The notes under the pieces are model-generated. The model had not been told where the DNA came from. It ran no database searches and saw nothing but the letters and a program-made list of their open reading frames with translations. Positions 9,885-17,744 of a stretch of DNA of 64,000 bases are shown here, one piece after another. Position numbers and translations under genes: made by a program. The stretch is from CAVUAT01 sp963848045 (GTDB lineage: Bacteria > Actinomycetota > Thermoleophilia > Solirubrobacterales > 70-9): NCBI GenBank assembly GCA_963848045.1, contig CAWKCC010000003.1, forward strand, positions 186,001 through 250,000, given 5' to 3'. Positions within the stretch are counted from its first letter, which is position 1, and each line of letters begins with the position of its first letter.

Positions 9885-10688
9885 CTACGTCGAGGCCTGA
9901 CGATCGTCGCTCGGCGGCTCATAGCCGACCGCGTCCTCGGCCGCCTGCGCCATCGGGAAGCCGATCGGGTTCTCGCGCTCCTCGGCCAGGTGGGCGAGCA
10001 GACCCGCGGTGCGCGCCAGCAGCGGCACCGCCTTCACGGTCTCCGCCGAGAAGCCCAGGTCCAGCATCACCGCCGCCATCGGCATTGAGATGTTCAGCGT
10101 CAGCGGCCTGTCCCAGGCCTCGGCAGCCGCGTCGCGAAGACATCGCGCGAGCGCAACGTAGGGGCCGCTCACGCCGTGCTCATCGGCCAGTTCGAGAATC
10201 CGCTCGGCACGCGGGTCAAGCGGCTTGTGCACCGGATGCCCGAACCCGGGCAGCCGCCCTCCCGAGGACCGAACCTCGCCGGCGATCGCCGCTGCGACCG
10301 CGTCGGGCGCCTCGCCCGCCGCGACTCTCTCCTGCGCCTCGGCCAGCAGCCGCGCGCACGCCTCCGAGGTGCCGAGCAGCACCGGCCCGGCCCCCAGGAT
10401 CCCCGCTGCCACAGCCCCCTGCAGCGACCGGGGCTCTGCCGCCAGCGTCATCCGTGCCGCCACGTTGGTCGGCATCATGCCGTGCTCGGCGATCGCCACC
10501 AGCAGCAGATCGAGAAAGAACAACTGCTCCTCGTTCGCCTCCCGCCCGGTCAGCAGCAGGTGGAAGTACCCGGTGAAGCTGACCTGGCCCATGAGCTCCT
10601 CCGCCAGGTCCCGCCCCCGCACCTCGACCCTGTCGGCATGGGCTTGGCTGATGCGGCTGACGGGCCCCGCGTCGCTACCGGCCTGCAT
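9885..10688 (-). CDS. Citrate synthase superfamily protein (citryl-CoA lyase-like)
   Basis: 267 residues, shorter than true citrate synthases (about 370-430). It keeps two of the three catalytic landmarks: AEHGMMPTNVAAR (His69) and GFGHPVHKPLDPRA (His151). At the position of the third, where citrate synthase has NVDFYSG with the catalytic Asp, this protein reads NISMPMAAV, so the Asp is replaced by Ser201. Short actinobacterial proteins of this type are annotated as citryl-CoA lyases. The missing Asp argues against ordinary citrate synthesis. The start ATG 10688 has GGGAGGCGGG immediately upstream. It converges on the ABC-F gene and stands alone. Confidence 0.8.
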   Translation of the reverse strand: MQAGSDAGPVSRISQAHADRVEVRGRDLAEELMGQVSFTGYFHLLLTGREANEEQLFFLDLLLVAIAEHGMMPTNVAARMTLAAEPRSLQGAVAAGILGAGPVLLGTSEACARLLAEAQERVAAGEAPDAVAAAIAGEVRSSGGRLPGFGHPVHKPLDPRAERILELADEHGVSGPYVALARCLRDAAAEAWDRPLTLNISMPMAAVMLDLGFSAETVKAVPLLARTAGLLAHLAEERENPIGFPMAQAAEDAVGYEPPSDDRQAST

Positions 10689-10830
10689 CCCGCCTCCCGG
10701 CCTCGCCGCTCTCCTGAAGCCGATCCGCCAGCACAGCGGCGACGCTATGCATCGGGTGCTCGGCTGTCAAGCGGGCGCCCTGGCCGTCTCTCCGACATCC
10801 TGGCGGGAGCCCCCGGCCGCCTCGGGTGGC

Positions 10831-10866
10831 TACCGTGAGGCTGTGAAAGAGCGTGGCACCAGGTGA
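10831..10866 (+). promoter_or_regulatory. -10 element and 8-codon leader ORF before the membrane protein/kinase pair
   Basis: TACCGT (10831-10836) is followed after 6 nt by a GTG (10843) opening a mini-ORF GTG AAA GAG CGT GGC ACC AGG TGA (10843-10866). It overlaps the 10853 start in another frame and ends 4 nt before the alternative GTG at 10871. The spacing fits a leaderless transcript whose first translated product is MKERGTR, possibly coupling translation of the main gene. Confidence 0.35.
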
Positions 10867-11299
10867 GCGTGTGATCAGGTCGGGCCAGAGGCTGACGCCG
10901 GCCGCCCTGGCCTTCCGCGCGGCCCATGCGGCAATAGCGGCCGCATTCCTTCTCGCCATCGGCTACATCTGGTGGTGTGCGCTGACCGGACGCCGGGGGC
11001 GGCTGCTGAGAACCGCCGTGGCCGCGCTGGCGGGTGAGGGCGTGCTGGTGGTCGCGAACCGCGGGGACTGCCCTCTCGGTGGGCTGCAGGACCGTCTGGG
11101 CGACCCGGATCCGCTGTTCGAGCTGGTGCTCTCGCCGCGCGCGGCTCGCTGGGCCGTGCCCGTACTGGGCGCGATCACGGCCGCCGGCGTCGCCCTTCTG
11201 GCTCGCGGCGGCCGGGCTGGGCGCCTTGCACAGGCTGGCGGCGGGGTGGATCTGCCTTTGCCCGGTCCTAACCCGCCGCCTGGCACGATTCGCCCGTGA
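10853..11299 (+). CDS. Small membrane protein of unknown function
   Basis: 148 residues from the GTG at 10853; an equally possible GTG at 10871 gives 142. Two or three hydrophobic segments are visible (AAHAAIAAAFLLAIGYIWWCAL, RTAVAALAGEGVLVVA, AVPVLGAITAAGVALLA). The loop NRGDCPLGGLQDRLGDPDPLFELVL has a CPLG motif also seen in small actinobacterial inner-membrane proteins. The C-terminus is Pro/Gly-rich. Its stop overlaps the GTG of the kinase gene as GTGA (11296-11299), so the two are cotranscribed and coupled. An 8-codon mini-ORF overlaps the start region (see 10843). No function is assigned. Confidence 0.62.
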   Translation: MAPGERVIRSGQRLTPAALAFRAAHAAIAAAFLLAIGYIWWCALTGRRGRLLRTAVAALAGEGVLVVANRGDCPLGGLQDRLGDPDPLFELVLSPRAARWAVPVLGAITAAGVALLARGGRAGRLAQAGGGVDLPLPGPNPPPGTIRP

Positions 11300-12189
11300 G
11301 CGACGCCAGTTGGGAGTTCGAGCAGGGGCACGAGATCGCTCCCGGGCGCAGCGTGCTGAAGCCGATCGGGGGAGGCAACCTCTACGAGGTCCATCTGGTC
11401 TGGGACGAGCGCATGCACTCCATCCTCGTCGCGAAGATGATCCGCCCGGATCTGGTCGAGGATCCCGGCTCGATCGAGGATCTGGAGCAGGAGGCCGAGG
11501 TTCTCGCCACGCTCGCCCACCCCGTGATCGTTCGCGGCTTCGACGCGGTCCCGGAGGGCCCGTACCCCCATCTGCTGATCGAGCACCTCGAGGGACCGTC
11601 GCTGCGCCGCCTGATCGGCCGCGGCGGCCCCCTCCCCCTGCAGCAGCTTCTGCCGCTGGCGCTGAACCTCGCCGGGGCGCTCCACTACATGGCCGAGGAG
11701 GGCTGGGTCCATCTGGACGTGAAGCCCGACAACACGATCATGAGCGTGCCGCCGCGCCTGATCGACCTCAGCATCGCCCGCAGGCTCGAACGGGCGAGAA
11801 GGGTCAGGAACCCGATCGGCACGGACGCCTACATGCCCCCCGAGCAGTGCGATCCCGTCGCCAGCGAGGGTCGGATCGGCTCTCCGGCGGATGTCTGGGG
11901 ACTGGGCGCGACGCTGTTCCACGCTGCCGCAGGCACGCGGCCCTTCCCGCGCGAGGAGGGCGACCGTGACAGCGAGGACCCCGAGAAGCGATTCCCGCAG
12001 CTCTTCAACCCCCCGATCGACATGCCCGAGCGCCTGCCGGGGGCCTTGGCCGGCCTGATCGGGGAGATGCTCGCGCCGCAACCCGAGGACCGGCCGACGG
12101 CCGCCGCAGTCGCCGCACGCCTCGAGCCGCTGATTGCGGAGCTGCCCAGCAAGATGACGCTCTCTCGTCGCGGCTCCCAGGTCATCTGA
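11296..12189 (+). CDS. Serine/threonine protein kinase, soluble, with altered HRD and DFG motifs
   Basis: 297 residues, essentially one Hanks-type kinase domain with no membrane segment. Visible: Gly-rich loop IGGGNLYEVHLV (residues 24-35), the ATP-anchoring Lys47 in LVAKMIRP, the catalytic loop VHLDVKPDNTIM (Asp141, Asn146) where HLD replaces HRD, LIDLSIARRL (Asp157) where DLS replaces DFG, and the activation segment end GTDAYMPPEQC. The absence of Arg before Asp141 makes it a non-RD kinase that may not need activation-loop phosphorylation. Coupled to the upstream membrane protein and followed by a repeat-bearing membrane protein at 12306. Substrates unknown. Confidence 0.9.
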   Translation: MSDASWEFEQGHEIAPGRSVLKPIGGGNLYEVHLVWDERMHSILVAKMIRPDLVEDPGSIEDLEQEAEVLATLAHPVIVRGFDAVPEGPYPHLLIEHLEGPSLRRLIGRGGPLPLQQLLPLALNLAGALHYMAEEGWVHLDVKPDNTIMSVPPRLIDLSIARRLERARRVRNPIGTDAYMPPEQCDPVASEGRIGSPADVWGLGATLFHAAAGTRPFPREEGDRDSEDPEKRFPQLFNPPIDMPERLPGALAGLIGEMLAPQPEDRPTAAAVAARLEPLIAELPSKMTLSRRGSQVI

Positions 12190-12305
12190 GCTGATTCGAA
12201 GCTCTTGCCGCGGCTGAACCGTCTCTTAACCGGCGGGGTGGACACTCGGCGCAAGGGTCACTGAGTCTCTTCAAGGGCAGACCCGAACCGACGAGGAAGG
12301 AAACG

Positions 12306-12860
12306 ATGAGAAAGCGAAGCGATCGAAAGCGGGAGGGGCGCGCGCCGGATGCGGCTTCGCGAGCCTTCCTGCATCTCTCGGAAGGAAACGAGCTCGCCGC
12401 CGACGGCCCCTCGGCCGCCCGCAAGGGTGTCGTGCTGCTGATGGCGGTGCTGTTCCTGGCCGCGGTCCCGTTGCTCTGGGCCAACGCCGCTGAGGGCGGG
12501 ACCGCCGACAAGGCCGTGCGCGCGAGCAAGGGCGGCGGTGACGACGGCGGTGACGACGGCGGTGACGACAAGGCCGACGACAACACCGGCAGCGATGACC
12601 CGCAGTCGGCCGCCACCAAGGGGACCGGGTCGAAGGACTCGGCCAAGACCGCGGGCACCACACGCGGCACGGCGGACACCGACGACGACAAGAAGTCGGC
12701 CGCCACCAAGGGAACCGGGTCGAAGGACTCGGCCAAGACCGCGGGCACGACACGCGGCACCAAGGGCAACAGCGACGACGCCAAGTCGGCCGCCACCAAG
12801 GGGACCGGATCAAAGGATTCGGCCAGGACCGCGGGTACCACGCGCGGCACCCGCAACTAG
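12306..12860 (+). CDS. Single-pass protein with Lys/Thr/Ser-rich extracytoplasmic repeats
   Basis: 184 residues with a basic N-terminus (RKRSDRKREGR), one membrane segment (about residues 41-60, GVVLLMAVLFLAAVPLLWAN) and an extracytoplasmic low-complexity tail. The tail is an Asp/Gly run (GGDDGGDDGGDDKADD) followed by three 22-residue repeats of the SAATKGTGSKDSAKTAGT type. The ribosome site GAGGAAGGAAACG before ATG 12306 is strong. No domain family is recognised; a surface or cell-wall-associated protein is likely. The kinase gene ends 116 nt upstream, so the tail Ser/Thr residues could only be phosphorylated if exposed to cytoplasm, which the predicted topology does not support. Confidence 0.72.
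   Translation: MRKRSDRKREGRAPDAASRAFLHLSEGNELAADGPSAARKGVVLLMAVLFLAAVPLLWANAAEGGTADKAVRASKGGGDDGGDDGGDDKADDNTGSDDPQSAATKGTGSKDSAKTAGTTRGTADTDDDKKSAATKGTGSKDSAKTAGTTRGTKGNSDDAKSAATKGTGSKDSARTAGTTRGTRN
12606..12851 (+). repeat. Three 66-bp repeats with 24-bp spacers (period 90 bp)
   Basis: Copies start at 12606, 12696 and 12786 with TCGGCCGCCACCAAGG and encode SAATKGTGSKDSAKTAGT plus TRGT. The spacers encode acidic/polar 8-mers (ADTDDDKK, KGNSDDAK). The copies differ by only a few bases, indicating recent duplication. Confidence 0.93.
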
Positions 12861-12876
12861 CCCGACGTCGGCAGCT

Positions 12877-12911
12877 ACCCGGCCGCCGGGCTCAGGCCCG
12901 GCGGCCGGGGT
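12877..12911 (+). terminator. Bidirectional terminator hairpin
   Basis: An 11-bp perfect GC stem (GGCCGCCGGGC with GCCCGGCGGCC) around a TCAG loop, extended by ACCC/GGGGT with one bulge. It lies between the convergent ends at 12860 and 12959. Confidence 0.75.
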
Positions 12912-12958
12912 ATTCCCGAAGGGGGCCGGACGTGAGGGGGACGGCCGGCCGGAGGCGC

Positions 12959-13342
12959 CTACTCGGGCGCGCCAGCGGCCTCGAGTGCCTCCCGGTGCGA
13001 TTGGAACCACCGAAAGCGCACGGCCAGCCCGTCCTTGATCGTCCACACGTATCCGTGCTCGCCCTCGACCGGCACACCGCTGCTGCGCCCGGACCCCGTG
13101 TAGTGAGCCAGCACGACGACCTGATCGTCGCCTGCATCGATGTAGCGCTCGACCTGGAGCTCGAAGTCCTCATAGGTATCGCGGACGACCGAGAAGCTCT
13201 TGCGACCTCGCCGTGTCCCCGGCTCGACCGCATAGCTCGGATTCACGTACTCGACGTCCGCTGCGATCAGCTCCCGGGCCGACTCCTCCCGACCCCAGGC
13301 CTCGTAGATGCGGCGCACCACTTCGACGTTCTCCTCTGACAC
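12959..13342 (-). CDS. SnoaL/NTF2-like protein
   Basis: 127 residues opening MSEENVEVVRRIYEAWGREE, a typical first helix of SnoaL-like NTF2-superfamily proteins. The middle has VEYVNPSY and RGRKSFSVVRDTYEDFELQVE. The cone-shaped fold binds small hydrophobic ligands and may be enzymatic or not; nothing indicates the substrate. The GTG start at 13342 has GGAGGGG a few bases upstream. It stands between the terminator at 12877 and an ABC-2 exporter on the same strand, and may be read with it. Confidence 0.85.
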   Translation of the reverse strand: MSEENVEVVRRIYEAWGREESARELIAADVEYVNPSYAVEPGTRRGRKSFSVVRDTYEDFELQVERYIDAGDDQVVVLAHYTGSGRSSGVPVEGEHGYVWTIKDGLAVRFRWFQSHREALEAAGAPE

Positions 13343-13360
13343 GCCCCTCCGATCGCCCGT

Positions 13361-14170
13361 CTAGGGCTTCAGCTTCCGCCCACTCGTGAACAGGTACTGC
13401 GACCAGGCCAGCAGTGCCAGGGTCATCGCGGCCAGGACCGCGAATGAGATGGGAGCGCCGGCGTCCGAGGTGCCGAGAAAGCCGAAGCGGACGGCGTCGA
13501 CGACGTAGAAGAGGGGATTGGCGTGAGAGAGCTGCTCCCAGGGGGAGCCGAGGCGGTCGACCGAGTAGAAGACCCCGCCGAGGAAGGTGAGGGGAAGGAT
13601 GACGATGTTGTTGATGAAGCTGGTGTGGTCGAAGGACTCGGCGTAGACGCCGACGATCGTACCGAGGGCGCCGAAGCCGGCGACCAGGAGCACGACGGCG
13701 AGCGCGAGGGCGAGGGGGTGCTCGACCGGGGCGCCGGTGATCGGGACCGCGAGGGCGGCGAGCGCGCCGCCGATGATCAGGGCGCGGAACGCGCCTCCAA
13801 CCAGGTACCCCAGGTTCATCTGCCAGGCGTGCATGGGAGAGGCGAGCACATCGTCGATGAAGCGGTCGCTGCGGCCCTGGTAGATCGTGGAGGCGTTGTT
13901 GGAGTAGGCGGCCTGGGCCATCGCCATCGCGATCAGGCCGGGGACGATGAAGACCTCATAGGGGAACCCCGCCACCTCCCTGATGCGGGTGCCAAGCGAG
14001 AGGCCGAAGACGACGATGAAGAGCAGAGAGCTGACCACCGGGGCGAGGGTGGTCTGGGTCCAGAGCTTCAGCACGCGGTGACACTCCCGGCGACAGAGCC
14101 AGTAGAGCCCGCTCCAGGGGCGCGCCTGCACGGCATGGGCGGGCGTGCCGGCGGTCGTGGCGCCGCTCAC
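13361..14170 (-). CDS. ABC-2 type transporter permease
   Basis: 269 residues with about six hydrophobic helices (for example APVVSSLLFIVVFGLSLG, LALAVVLLVAGFGALGTIVGV, FINNIVILPLTFLGGVFYS, ISFAVLAAMTLALLAWSQYL). The segment NIVILPLTFLGGVFYSVDRL is the conserved ABC-2 membrane signature of DrrB/NodJ-like exporters. The GTG start at 14170 lies 28 nt after the stop of the ATPase gene, forming a two-gene exporter operon. Substrate unknown; drug or lipid/polysaccharide export is usual for the family. Confidence 0.92.
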   Translation of the reverse strand: MSGATTAGTPAHAVQARPWSGLYWLCRRECHRVLKLWTQTTLAPVVSSLLFIVVFGLSLGTRIREVAGFPYEVFIVPGLIAMAMAQAAYSNNASTIYQGRSDRFIDDVLASPMHAWQMNLGYLVGGAFRALIIGGALAALAVPITGAPVEHPLALALAVVLLVAGFGALGTIVGVYAESFDHTSFINNIVILPLTFLGGVFYSVDRLGSPWEQLSHANPLFYVVDAVRFGFLGTSDAGAPISFAVLAAMTLALLAWSQYLFTSGRKLKP

Positions 14171-14198
14171 GCGGTTCTCCTGCAGGCAGGCAGGGAGC

Positions 14199-14966
14199 TC
14201 ATGCCGGTGCCTGCTCGGCGAGGCGCCCGGATGCGACGGTCTTGAGGTAGACCTGCTCGAGGCTGTCGGCCTCGAAGCGGTGCTTGAGGCCGTCGGCGGT
14301 ATCGCGGGCGATGATCCGTCCGCCGCCGATCAGGGCGATCTCCTCGCAGAGCGCCTCGGCCTCCTCGAGGTAGTGGGTGGTCAGCAGGATCGTGGTGCCC
14401 TGCTCGTGCAGGCGGCGGATGTAGCGCCAGAGCTCGTGGCGCAGCTCGATGTCGACGCCGGCGGTGGGCTCGTCGAGGATCACCAAGCTTGGCTCATGAA
14501 GCAGGGCGCGGGCGAGCAGCAGGCGCCGGCGCATGCCGCCCGAGAGCTTCGGCGCCCTCACATCGCGCTTGGCGCGCAGGTCGAAGACGTCGATCATCTG
14601 CTCGGTTCGCGCCTCGGCCGTGCCGCGGTCCATCCCGTAGTAGCCACCGTGGTAGAGCAGCGTCTCGCGCACCGACAGGAAGCGGTCGAGGTTGGGCTCC
14701 TGCTCGGCGATGCCGATCTGGCGGCGCGCCTGCAGGCAGTCGGTCGGCAGGCCGAAGACGCGCGCCTCGCCGCCGGTGATCCGGATCAGGTTGCAGACTG
14801 CGCTGATCAGGGTCGTCTTGCCGGCCCCGTTGGGACCGAGCAGGCCGAAGAAGCTGCCCGCCGGCACCTCGAGGTCAAGGCCCTCCAGGGCGAGCGTGCC
14901 GTCGTCATATCGCTTCGTCAGCCCGCGCAGCTGCAGCGCCGGCTCGGTTGTGGAATCAACTCTCAC
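14199..14966 (-). CDS. ABC transporter ATP-binding protein (ABC-2 exporter, DrrA-like)
   Basis: 255 residues from the GTG at 14966. Motifs: Walker A GPNGAGKTTLI, Q-loop region QIGIAEQEPNLD, signature KLSGGMRRRLLLARALLHEPS, Walker B LVILDEPTAGVDIELR, and the H-loop LLTTHYLEEAEAL. The reading frame continues far upstream opposite the acyl-CoA ligase gene, but that part is a shadow; the family starts at LQLRGLTKRY, matching GTG 14966. CATCAT lies 6 nt before the GTG, a possible leaderless -10. Partner of the permease at 13361. Confidence 0.93.
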   Translation of the reverse strand: MRVDSTTEPALQLRGLTKRYDDGTLALEGLDLEVPAGSFFGLLGPNGAGKTTLISAVCNLIRITGGEARVFGLPTDCLQARRQIGIAEQEPNLDRFLSVRETLLYHGGYYGMDRGTAEARTEQMIDVFDLRAKRDVRAPKLSGGMRRRLLLARALLHEPSLVILDEPTAGVDIELRHELWRYIRRLHEQGTTILLTTHYLEEAEALCEEIALIGGGRIIARDTADGLKHRFEADSLEQVYLKTVASGRLAEQAPA

Positions 14967-15080
14967 GCCCCCATGATGGCGCTCGGCGGTCCTCGGCATA
15001 CTTCCGCCCGGCCCCCCGAGGCCCGTGAGCGCGGTTAGGGTTCCCGTGGCCGAGACCCGGACTGATCCCGAGGAGGGATT

Positions 15081-16622
15081 TTGCTCCACAAGAGCAGCAG
15101 GCCCGACGTGCAGATCCCCGAGCTGACGCTGAGCGAGTACGTGCTGGGCGGCGCCGCCGGTCGCGGCGAGGAGCCCGCGATCATCGACGGCGCCGGCGGC
15201 GACGTGGTCACCTACGCGCAGCTGGCCGCGAGGGTGGACGCGGTCGCGGCGGGCCTGCAGTCCAACGGGATCGGCGCCCACGACGTGGTCGCGCTGGTCG
15301 GTGGCAACAGCGCGGAGTGGGCGATCGCCTATCACGCCATCCTGCGGGCGGGAGCCGTCGTCACCCCGATCAATCCTCTGCTGACTCCCGATGACGTCGA
15401 GAAGCAACTCTCGGATTCCGACGCGAAGGCCCTGATCGCGATGGAGCCGCTGATCGAGCCGCTGAAGTTCGCCGCCGAGCAGGCGGGCACGGAGATGGTC
15501 TGGCCCCTGCATGCGGCCATGGAGCTGGGGGATGGGGGAGCGACGCCGCAGCCCGCCGGGATCGAGCCTGGCGATGTCGGCGCCTTGCCCTATTCCAGTG
15601 GCACCACGGGCGCGATGAAGGGCGTGATGTTGAGCCACCGCAACCTGGTCGCCAACATCGAGCAGATCAACGGTGCGGCGGCTCTCGGCGCCGACGACGT
15701 GCTGGTCGGGCTGCTGCCGTTCTTCCACATCTACGGGCAGACGGTGGTGCTCAACCACGGCCTCTCGAGGGGTGCGACGATCGTGACCATGTCGCGCTTC
15801 GACCTCGACCAGCTTCTGGACATCGTTGCGCGGCACGGTGTCACTCGGCTCCACGTCGCTCCTCCCGTCGTGCTCGCCCTGGCCAACGCGCCGCTGGTGA
15901 CCGATCGCGAGTTCTCGACGGTCGGGATGGTCACCTCGGGCGCGGCTCCGCTCGACGACCACCTCGCCGACCGGGTGGGGGAGCGAATCGGGACGCCGAT
16001 CCGACAGGGCTATGGGATGACCGAGCTCAGCCCCGTCACCCACTTCACCGCCGAGCAGGAGGCTGACACCACCCCCGCCGGCAGCGTCGGAGGCCTGGTG
16101 CCCAACACCGAGGCGCGCCTGATCGATCCGCAGACGGGCGAGGACGCGGCGCAGGGCGGGGAGGGCGAGCTCTGGATCCGCGGCCCGCAGATGATGCTGG
16201 GCTACCTCGAGCGGCCCGAGGCGACTGCCGAGACGATCACCGCGGACGGCTGGCTGCGCACCGGCGATATCGCCCGCATCGAGGCCGGCGGCAACACCTA
16301 CATCGTCGACCGGTTGAAGGAGCTGATCAAGTACAAGGGCTACCAGGTGCCGCCGGCCGAGCTCGAGGCCGTGCTGGTCTCGCACCCCGGGATCGCCGAC
16401 GCCGGTGTGATCGGGGTCCACGATGCGGCCGGTGAGGAGGTGCCGATGGCATGCGTGGTCGCCGCGGCCGGCGACCTCGATCCAGACGAGGTGATGGCCT
16501 ACGTCGCTGCGCGCGTCGCCCCCTATAAGAAGGTCCGCCGGGTGGCGGTGGTGGAGGAGATCCCGAAGTCGGCCTCGGGCAAGATCCTGAGGCGGATGCT
16601 GCGCGACCAGCACGCAGGCTGA
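15081..16622 (+). CDS. Acyl-CoA synthetase / 4-coumarate-CoA ligase-like AMP-dependent ligase
   Basis: 513 residues of the ANL superfamily. Motif A3 appears as YSSGTTGAMKGVMLSHRN (the usual STGTTG with SSGTTG), the acceptor region as QGYGMTELSPVTHF, motif A8 as WLRTGDIARIEAGG, and the C-terminal hinge and catalytic Lys as VDRLKELIKYKGYQVPPAELE and PKSASGKILRRML. It would activate an aromatic or fatty carboxylate with ATP and CoA. The start is TTG 15081 with AGGAGGG 7 nt before it. Monocistronic, divergent from the DrrAB-like exporter, and close to a wax-ester synthase with which it could share acyl-CoA metabolism (inference). Confidence 0.93.
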   Translation: MLHKSSRPDVQIPELTLSEYVLGGAAGRGEEPAIIDGAGGDVVTYAQLAARVDAVAAGLQSNGIGAHDVVALVGGNSAEWAIAYHAILRAGAVVTPINPLLTPDDVEKQLSDSDAKALIAMEPLIEPLKFAAEQAGTEMVWPLHAAMELGDGGATPQPAGIEPGDVGALPYSSGTTGAMKGVMLSHRNLVANIEQINGAAALGADDVLVGLLPFFHIYGQTVVLNHGLSRGATIVTMSRFDLDQLLDIVARHGVTRLHVAPPVVLALANAPLVTDREFSTVGMVTSGAAPLDDHLADRVGERIGTPIRQGYGMTELSPVTHFTAEQEADTTPAGSVGGLVPNTEARLIDPQTGEDAAQGGEGELWIRGPQMMLGYLERPEATAETITADGWLRTGDIARIEAGGNTYIVDRLKELIKYKGYQVPPAELEAVLVSHPGIADAGVIGVHDAAGEEVPMACVVAAAGDLDPDEVMAYVAARVAPYKKVRRVAVVEEIPKSASGKILRRMLRDQHAG

Positions 16623-16630
16623 GGCAAGGT

Positions 16631-16648
16631 GGCGGGCGCGGGCCCGCC
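16631..16648 (+). terminator. Convergent terminator hairpin
   Basis: A 7-bp stem GGCGGGC/GCCCGCC with a 4-nt GCGG loop, located between the convergent stops at 16622 and 16653. Confidence 0.6.
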
Positions 16649-16652
16649 GGCG

Positions 16653-17732
16653 CTAGTCGTCGCCGAGCGTGACCACGTGACCTGCGCTCGGGTCGATCTC
16701 GCCGTCGAGCAGCGCCAGGTAGGCGCTTCTGATCCCGTCCTCTCCCTCCACTGGGATCACCTGCAGCCAACCGGAGGCCCATTCGGCGAACGGGTGCCAG
16801 GCGTCTGCCACCCTGGCGTCGAGGGACTCGGTTCCCCAGTCGGCGCCGCGCTTGCGGATCCGGTCGGGCGCGAAGAAGAAGGCGGGCTTCGGCCCCGCCA
16901 GCTCACCCTCTTCCTGCGCCGCCATCTTGTCCCAGTGGGTGGCGCCCACGACCGCACTGTGCGCGAGGCGGTCGCCGTAGCGCTCGTGCACGGCCGCGCG
17001 CACCCCGCCGTCGCCGGACATGTCGACGTAGACGGCGGTCTCGCCGGGGAGCGTCGGGATCTCGTCATAGGAGGCGGTCGCCGCGTAGATGCCGAGCCCC
17101 TCGACGAACTCCCTGTTGCCCGCCGAGGTCAGCCCGAGAACCTCGATGTCCTCGCGCTGGGCCAGCAGATAGGCGGCGATCACCGCCGTCTTCGACGAGG
17201 CACTCGAGAGCACGACGGTGTCAGCGCCGAAGAAGCCCGCGTCGGCGATGAAGTCGTCGATCAGGAACGAGGTGTAGAAGAGCGGCCAGAAGATCACCTG
17301 CTCGTCTTCGCGGGCGTCGCTGTGCGCCGGGTCGGCATCGGTGAGGCGGTAGCCCTGGTAGGCAGAGGGCAGCTCGGCGCGATGGGGCGCCCCGTCGACG
17401 AAGCCCTTCGCGTCAATTCGCTCCGGCTGCACGATGAGATGGCTCGATGGGGGCAGGTAGCCGTAGAACCGCGCCCCTCGGGTGAGGCCCGTGTCGCCTG
17501 CCTGCTCGACCGAGGCGAACCCCCAGACCGGCATCCTGCCCCAAGCCGCGTCCGGTGCGGGGAAGAAGTCCCAGTAGCTCATCGCCTCGCCGAACACGGC
17601 GTAGGTGATGTTGTTGGAGGTGAGCCCGAAGGACTCGATCCGCAGCAGCGCCTCGCCGGCGCCCGGCTGAGGCGGGGGACCGTGCTCGAAGCGGGTCTCG
17701 TGCAGATCGTCCTTGCGCAGCAGGAAGTCCAT
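16653..17732 (-). CDS. DUF2855 family protein (MDR-like)
   Basis: 359 residues. The N-terminal half contains GEALLRIESFGLTSNNITYAVFG, the beginning of a GroES-like medium-chain reductase fold, and RGARFYGYLPPSSHLIVQP. A later segment, DTVVLSSASSKTAVIAAYLL, occupies the nucleotide-binding place but lacks a canonical GxGxxG. This is the pattern of DUF2855 proteins, whose reaction is not established. The ATG at 17732 lies 12 nt past the stop of the WS/DGAT gene, so the two are probably cotranscribed, suggesting a lipid-related role by context only. Confidence 0.82.
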   Translation of the reverse strand: MDFLLRKDDLHETRFEHGPPPQPGAGEALLRIESFGLTSNNITYAVFGEAMSYWDFFPAPDAAWGRMPVWGFASVEQAGDTGLTRGARFYGYLPPSSHLIVQPERIDAKGFVDGAPHRAELPSAYQGYRLTDADPAHSDAREDEQVIFWPLFYTSFLIDDFIADAGFFGADTVVLSSASSKTAVIAAYLLAQREDIEVLGLTSAGNREFVEGLGIYAATASYDEIPTLPGETAVYVDMSGDGGVRAAVHERYGDRLAHSAVVGATHWDKMAAQEEGELAGPKPAFFFAPDRIRKRGADWGTESLDARVADAWHPFAEWASGWLQVIPVEGEDGIRSAYLALLDGEIDPSAGHVVTLGDD

Positions 17733-17744
17733 CGCGGCCGAGGC

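Noticed and set aside
14967..16613. Long N-terminal extension of the minus-strand ABC ATPase opposite the acyl-CoA ligase
   Set aside because: The translated sequence is His/Arg/Gly-rich with no domain, and it lies fully antisense to a clear ANL ligase; GTG 14966 begins the ABC fold.
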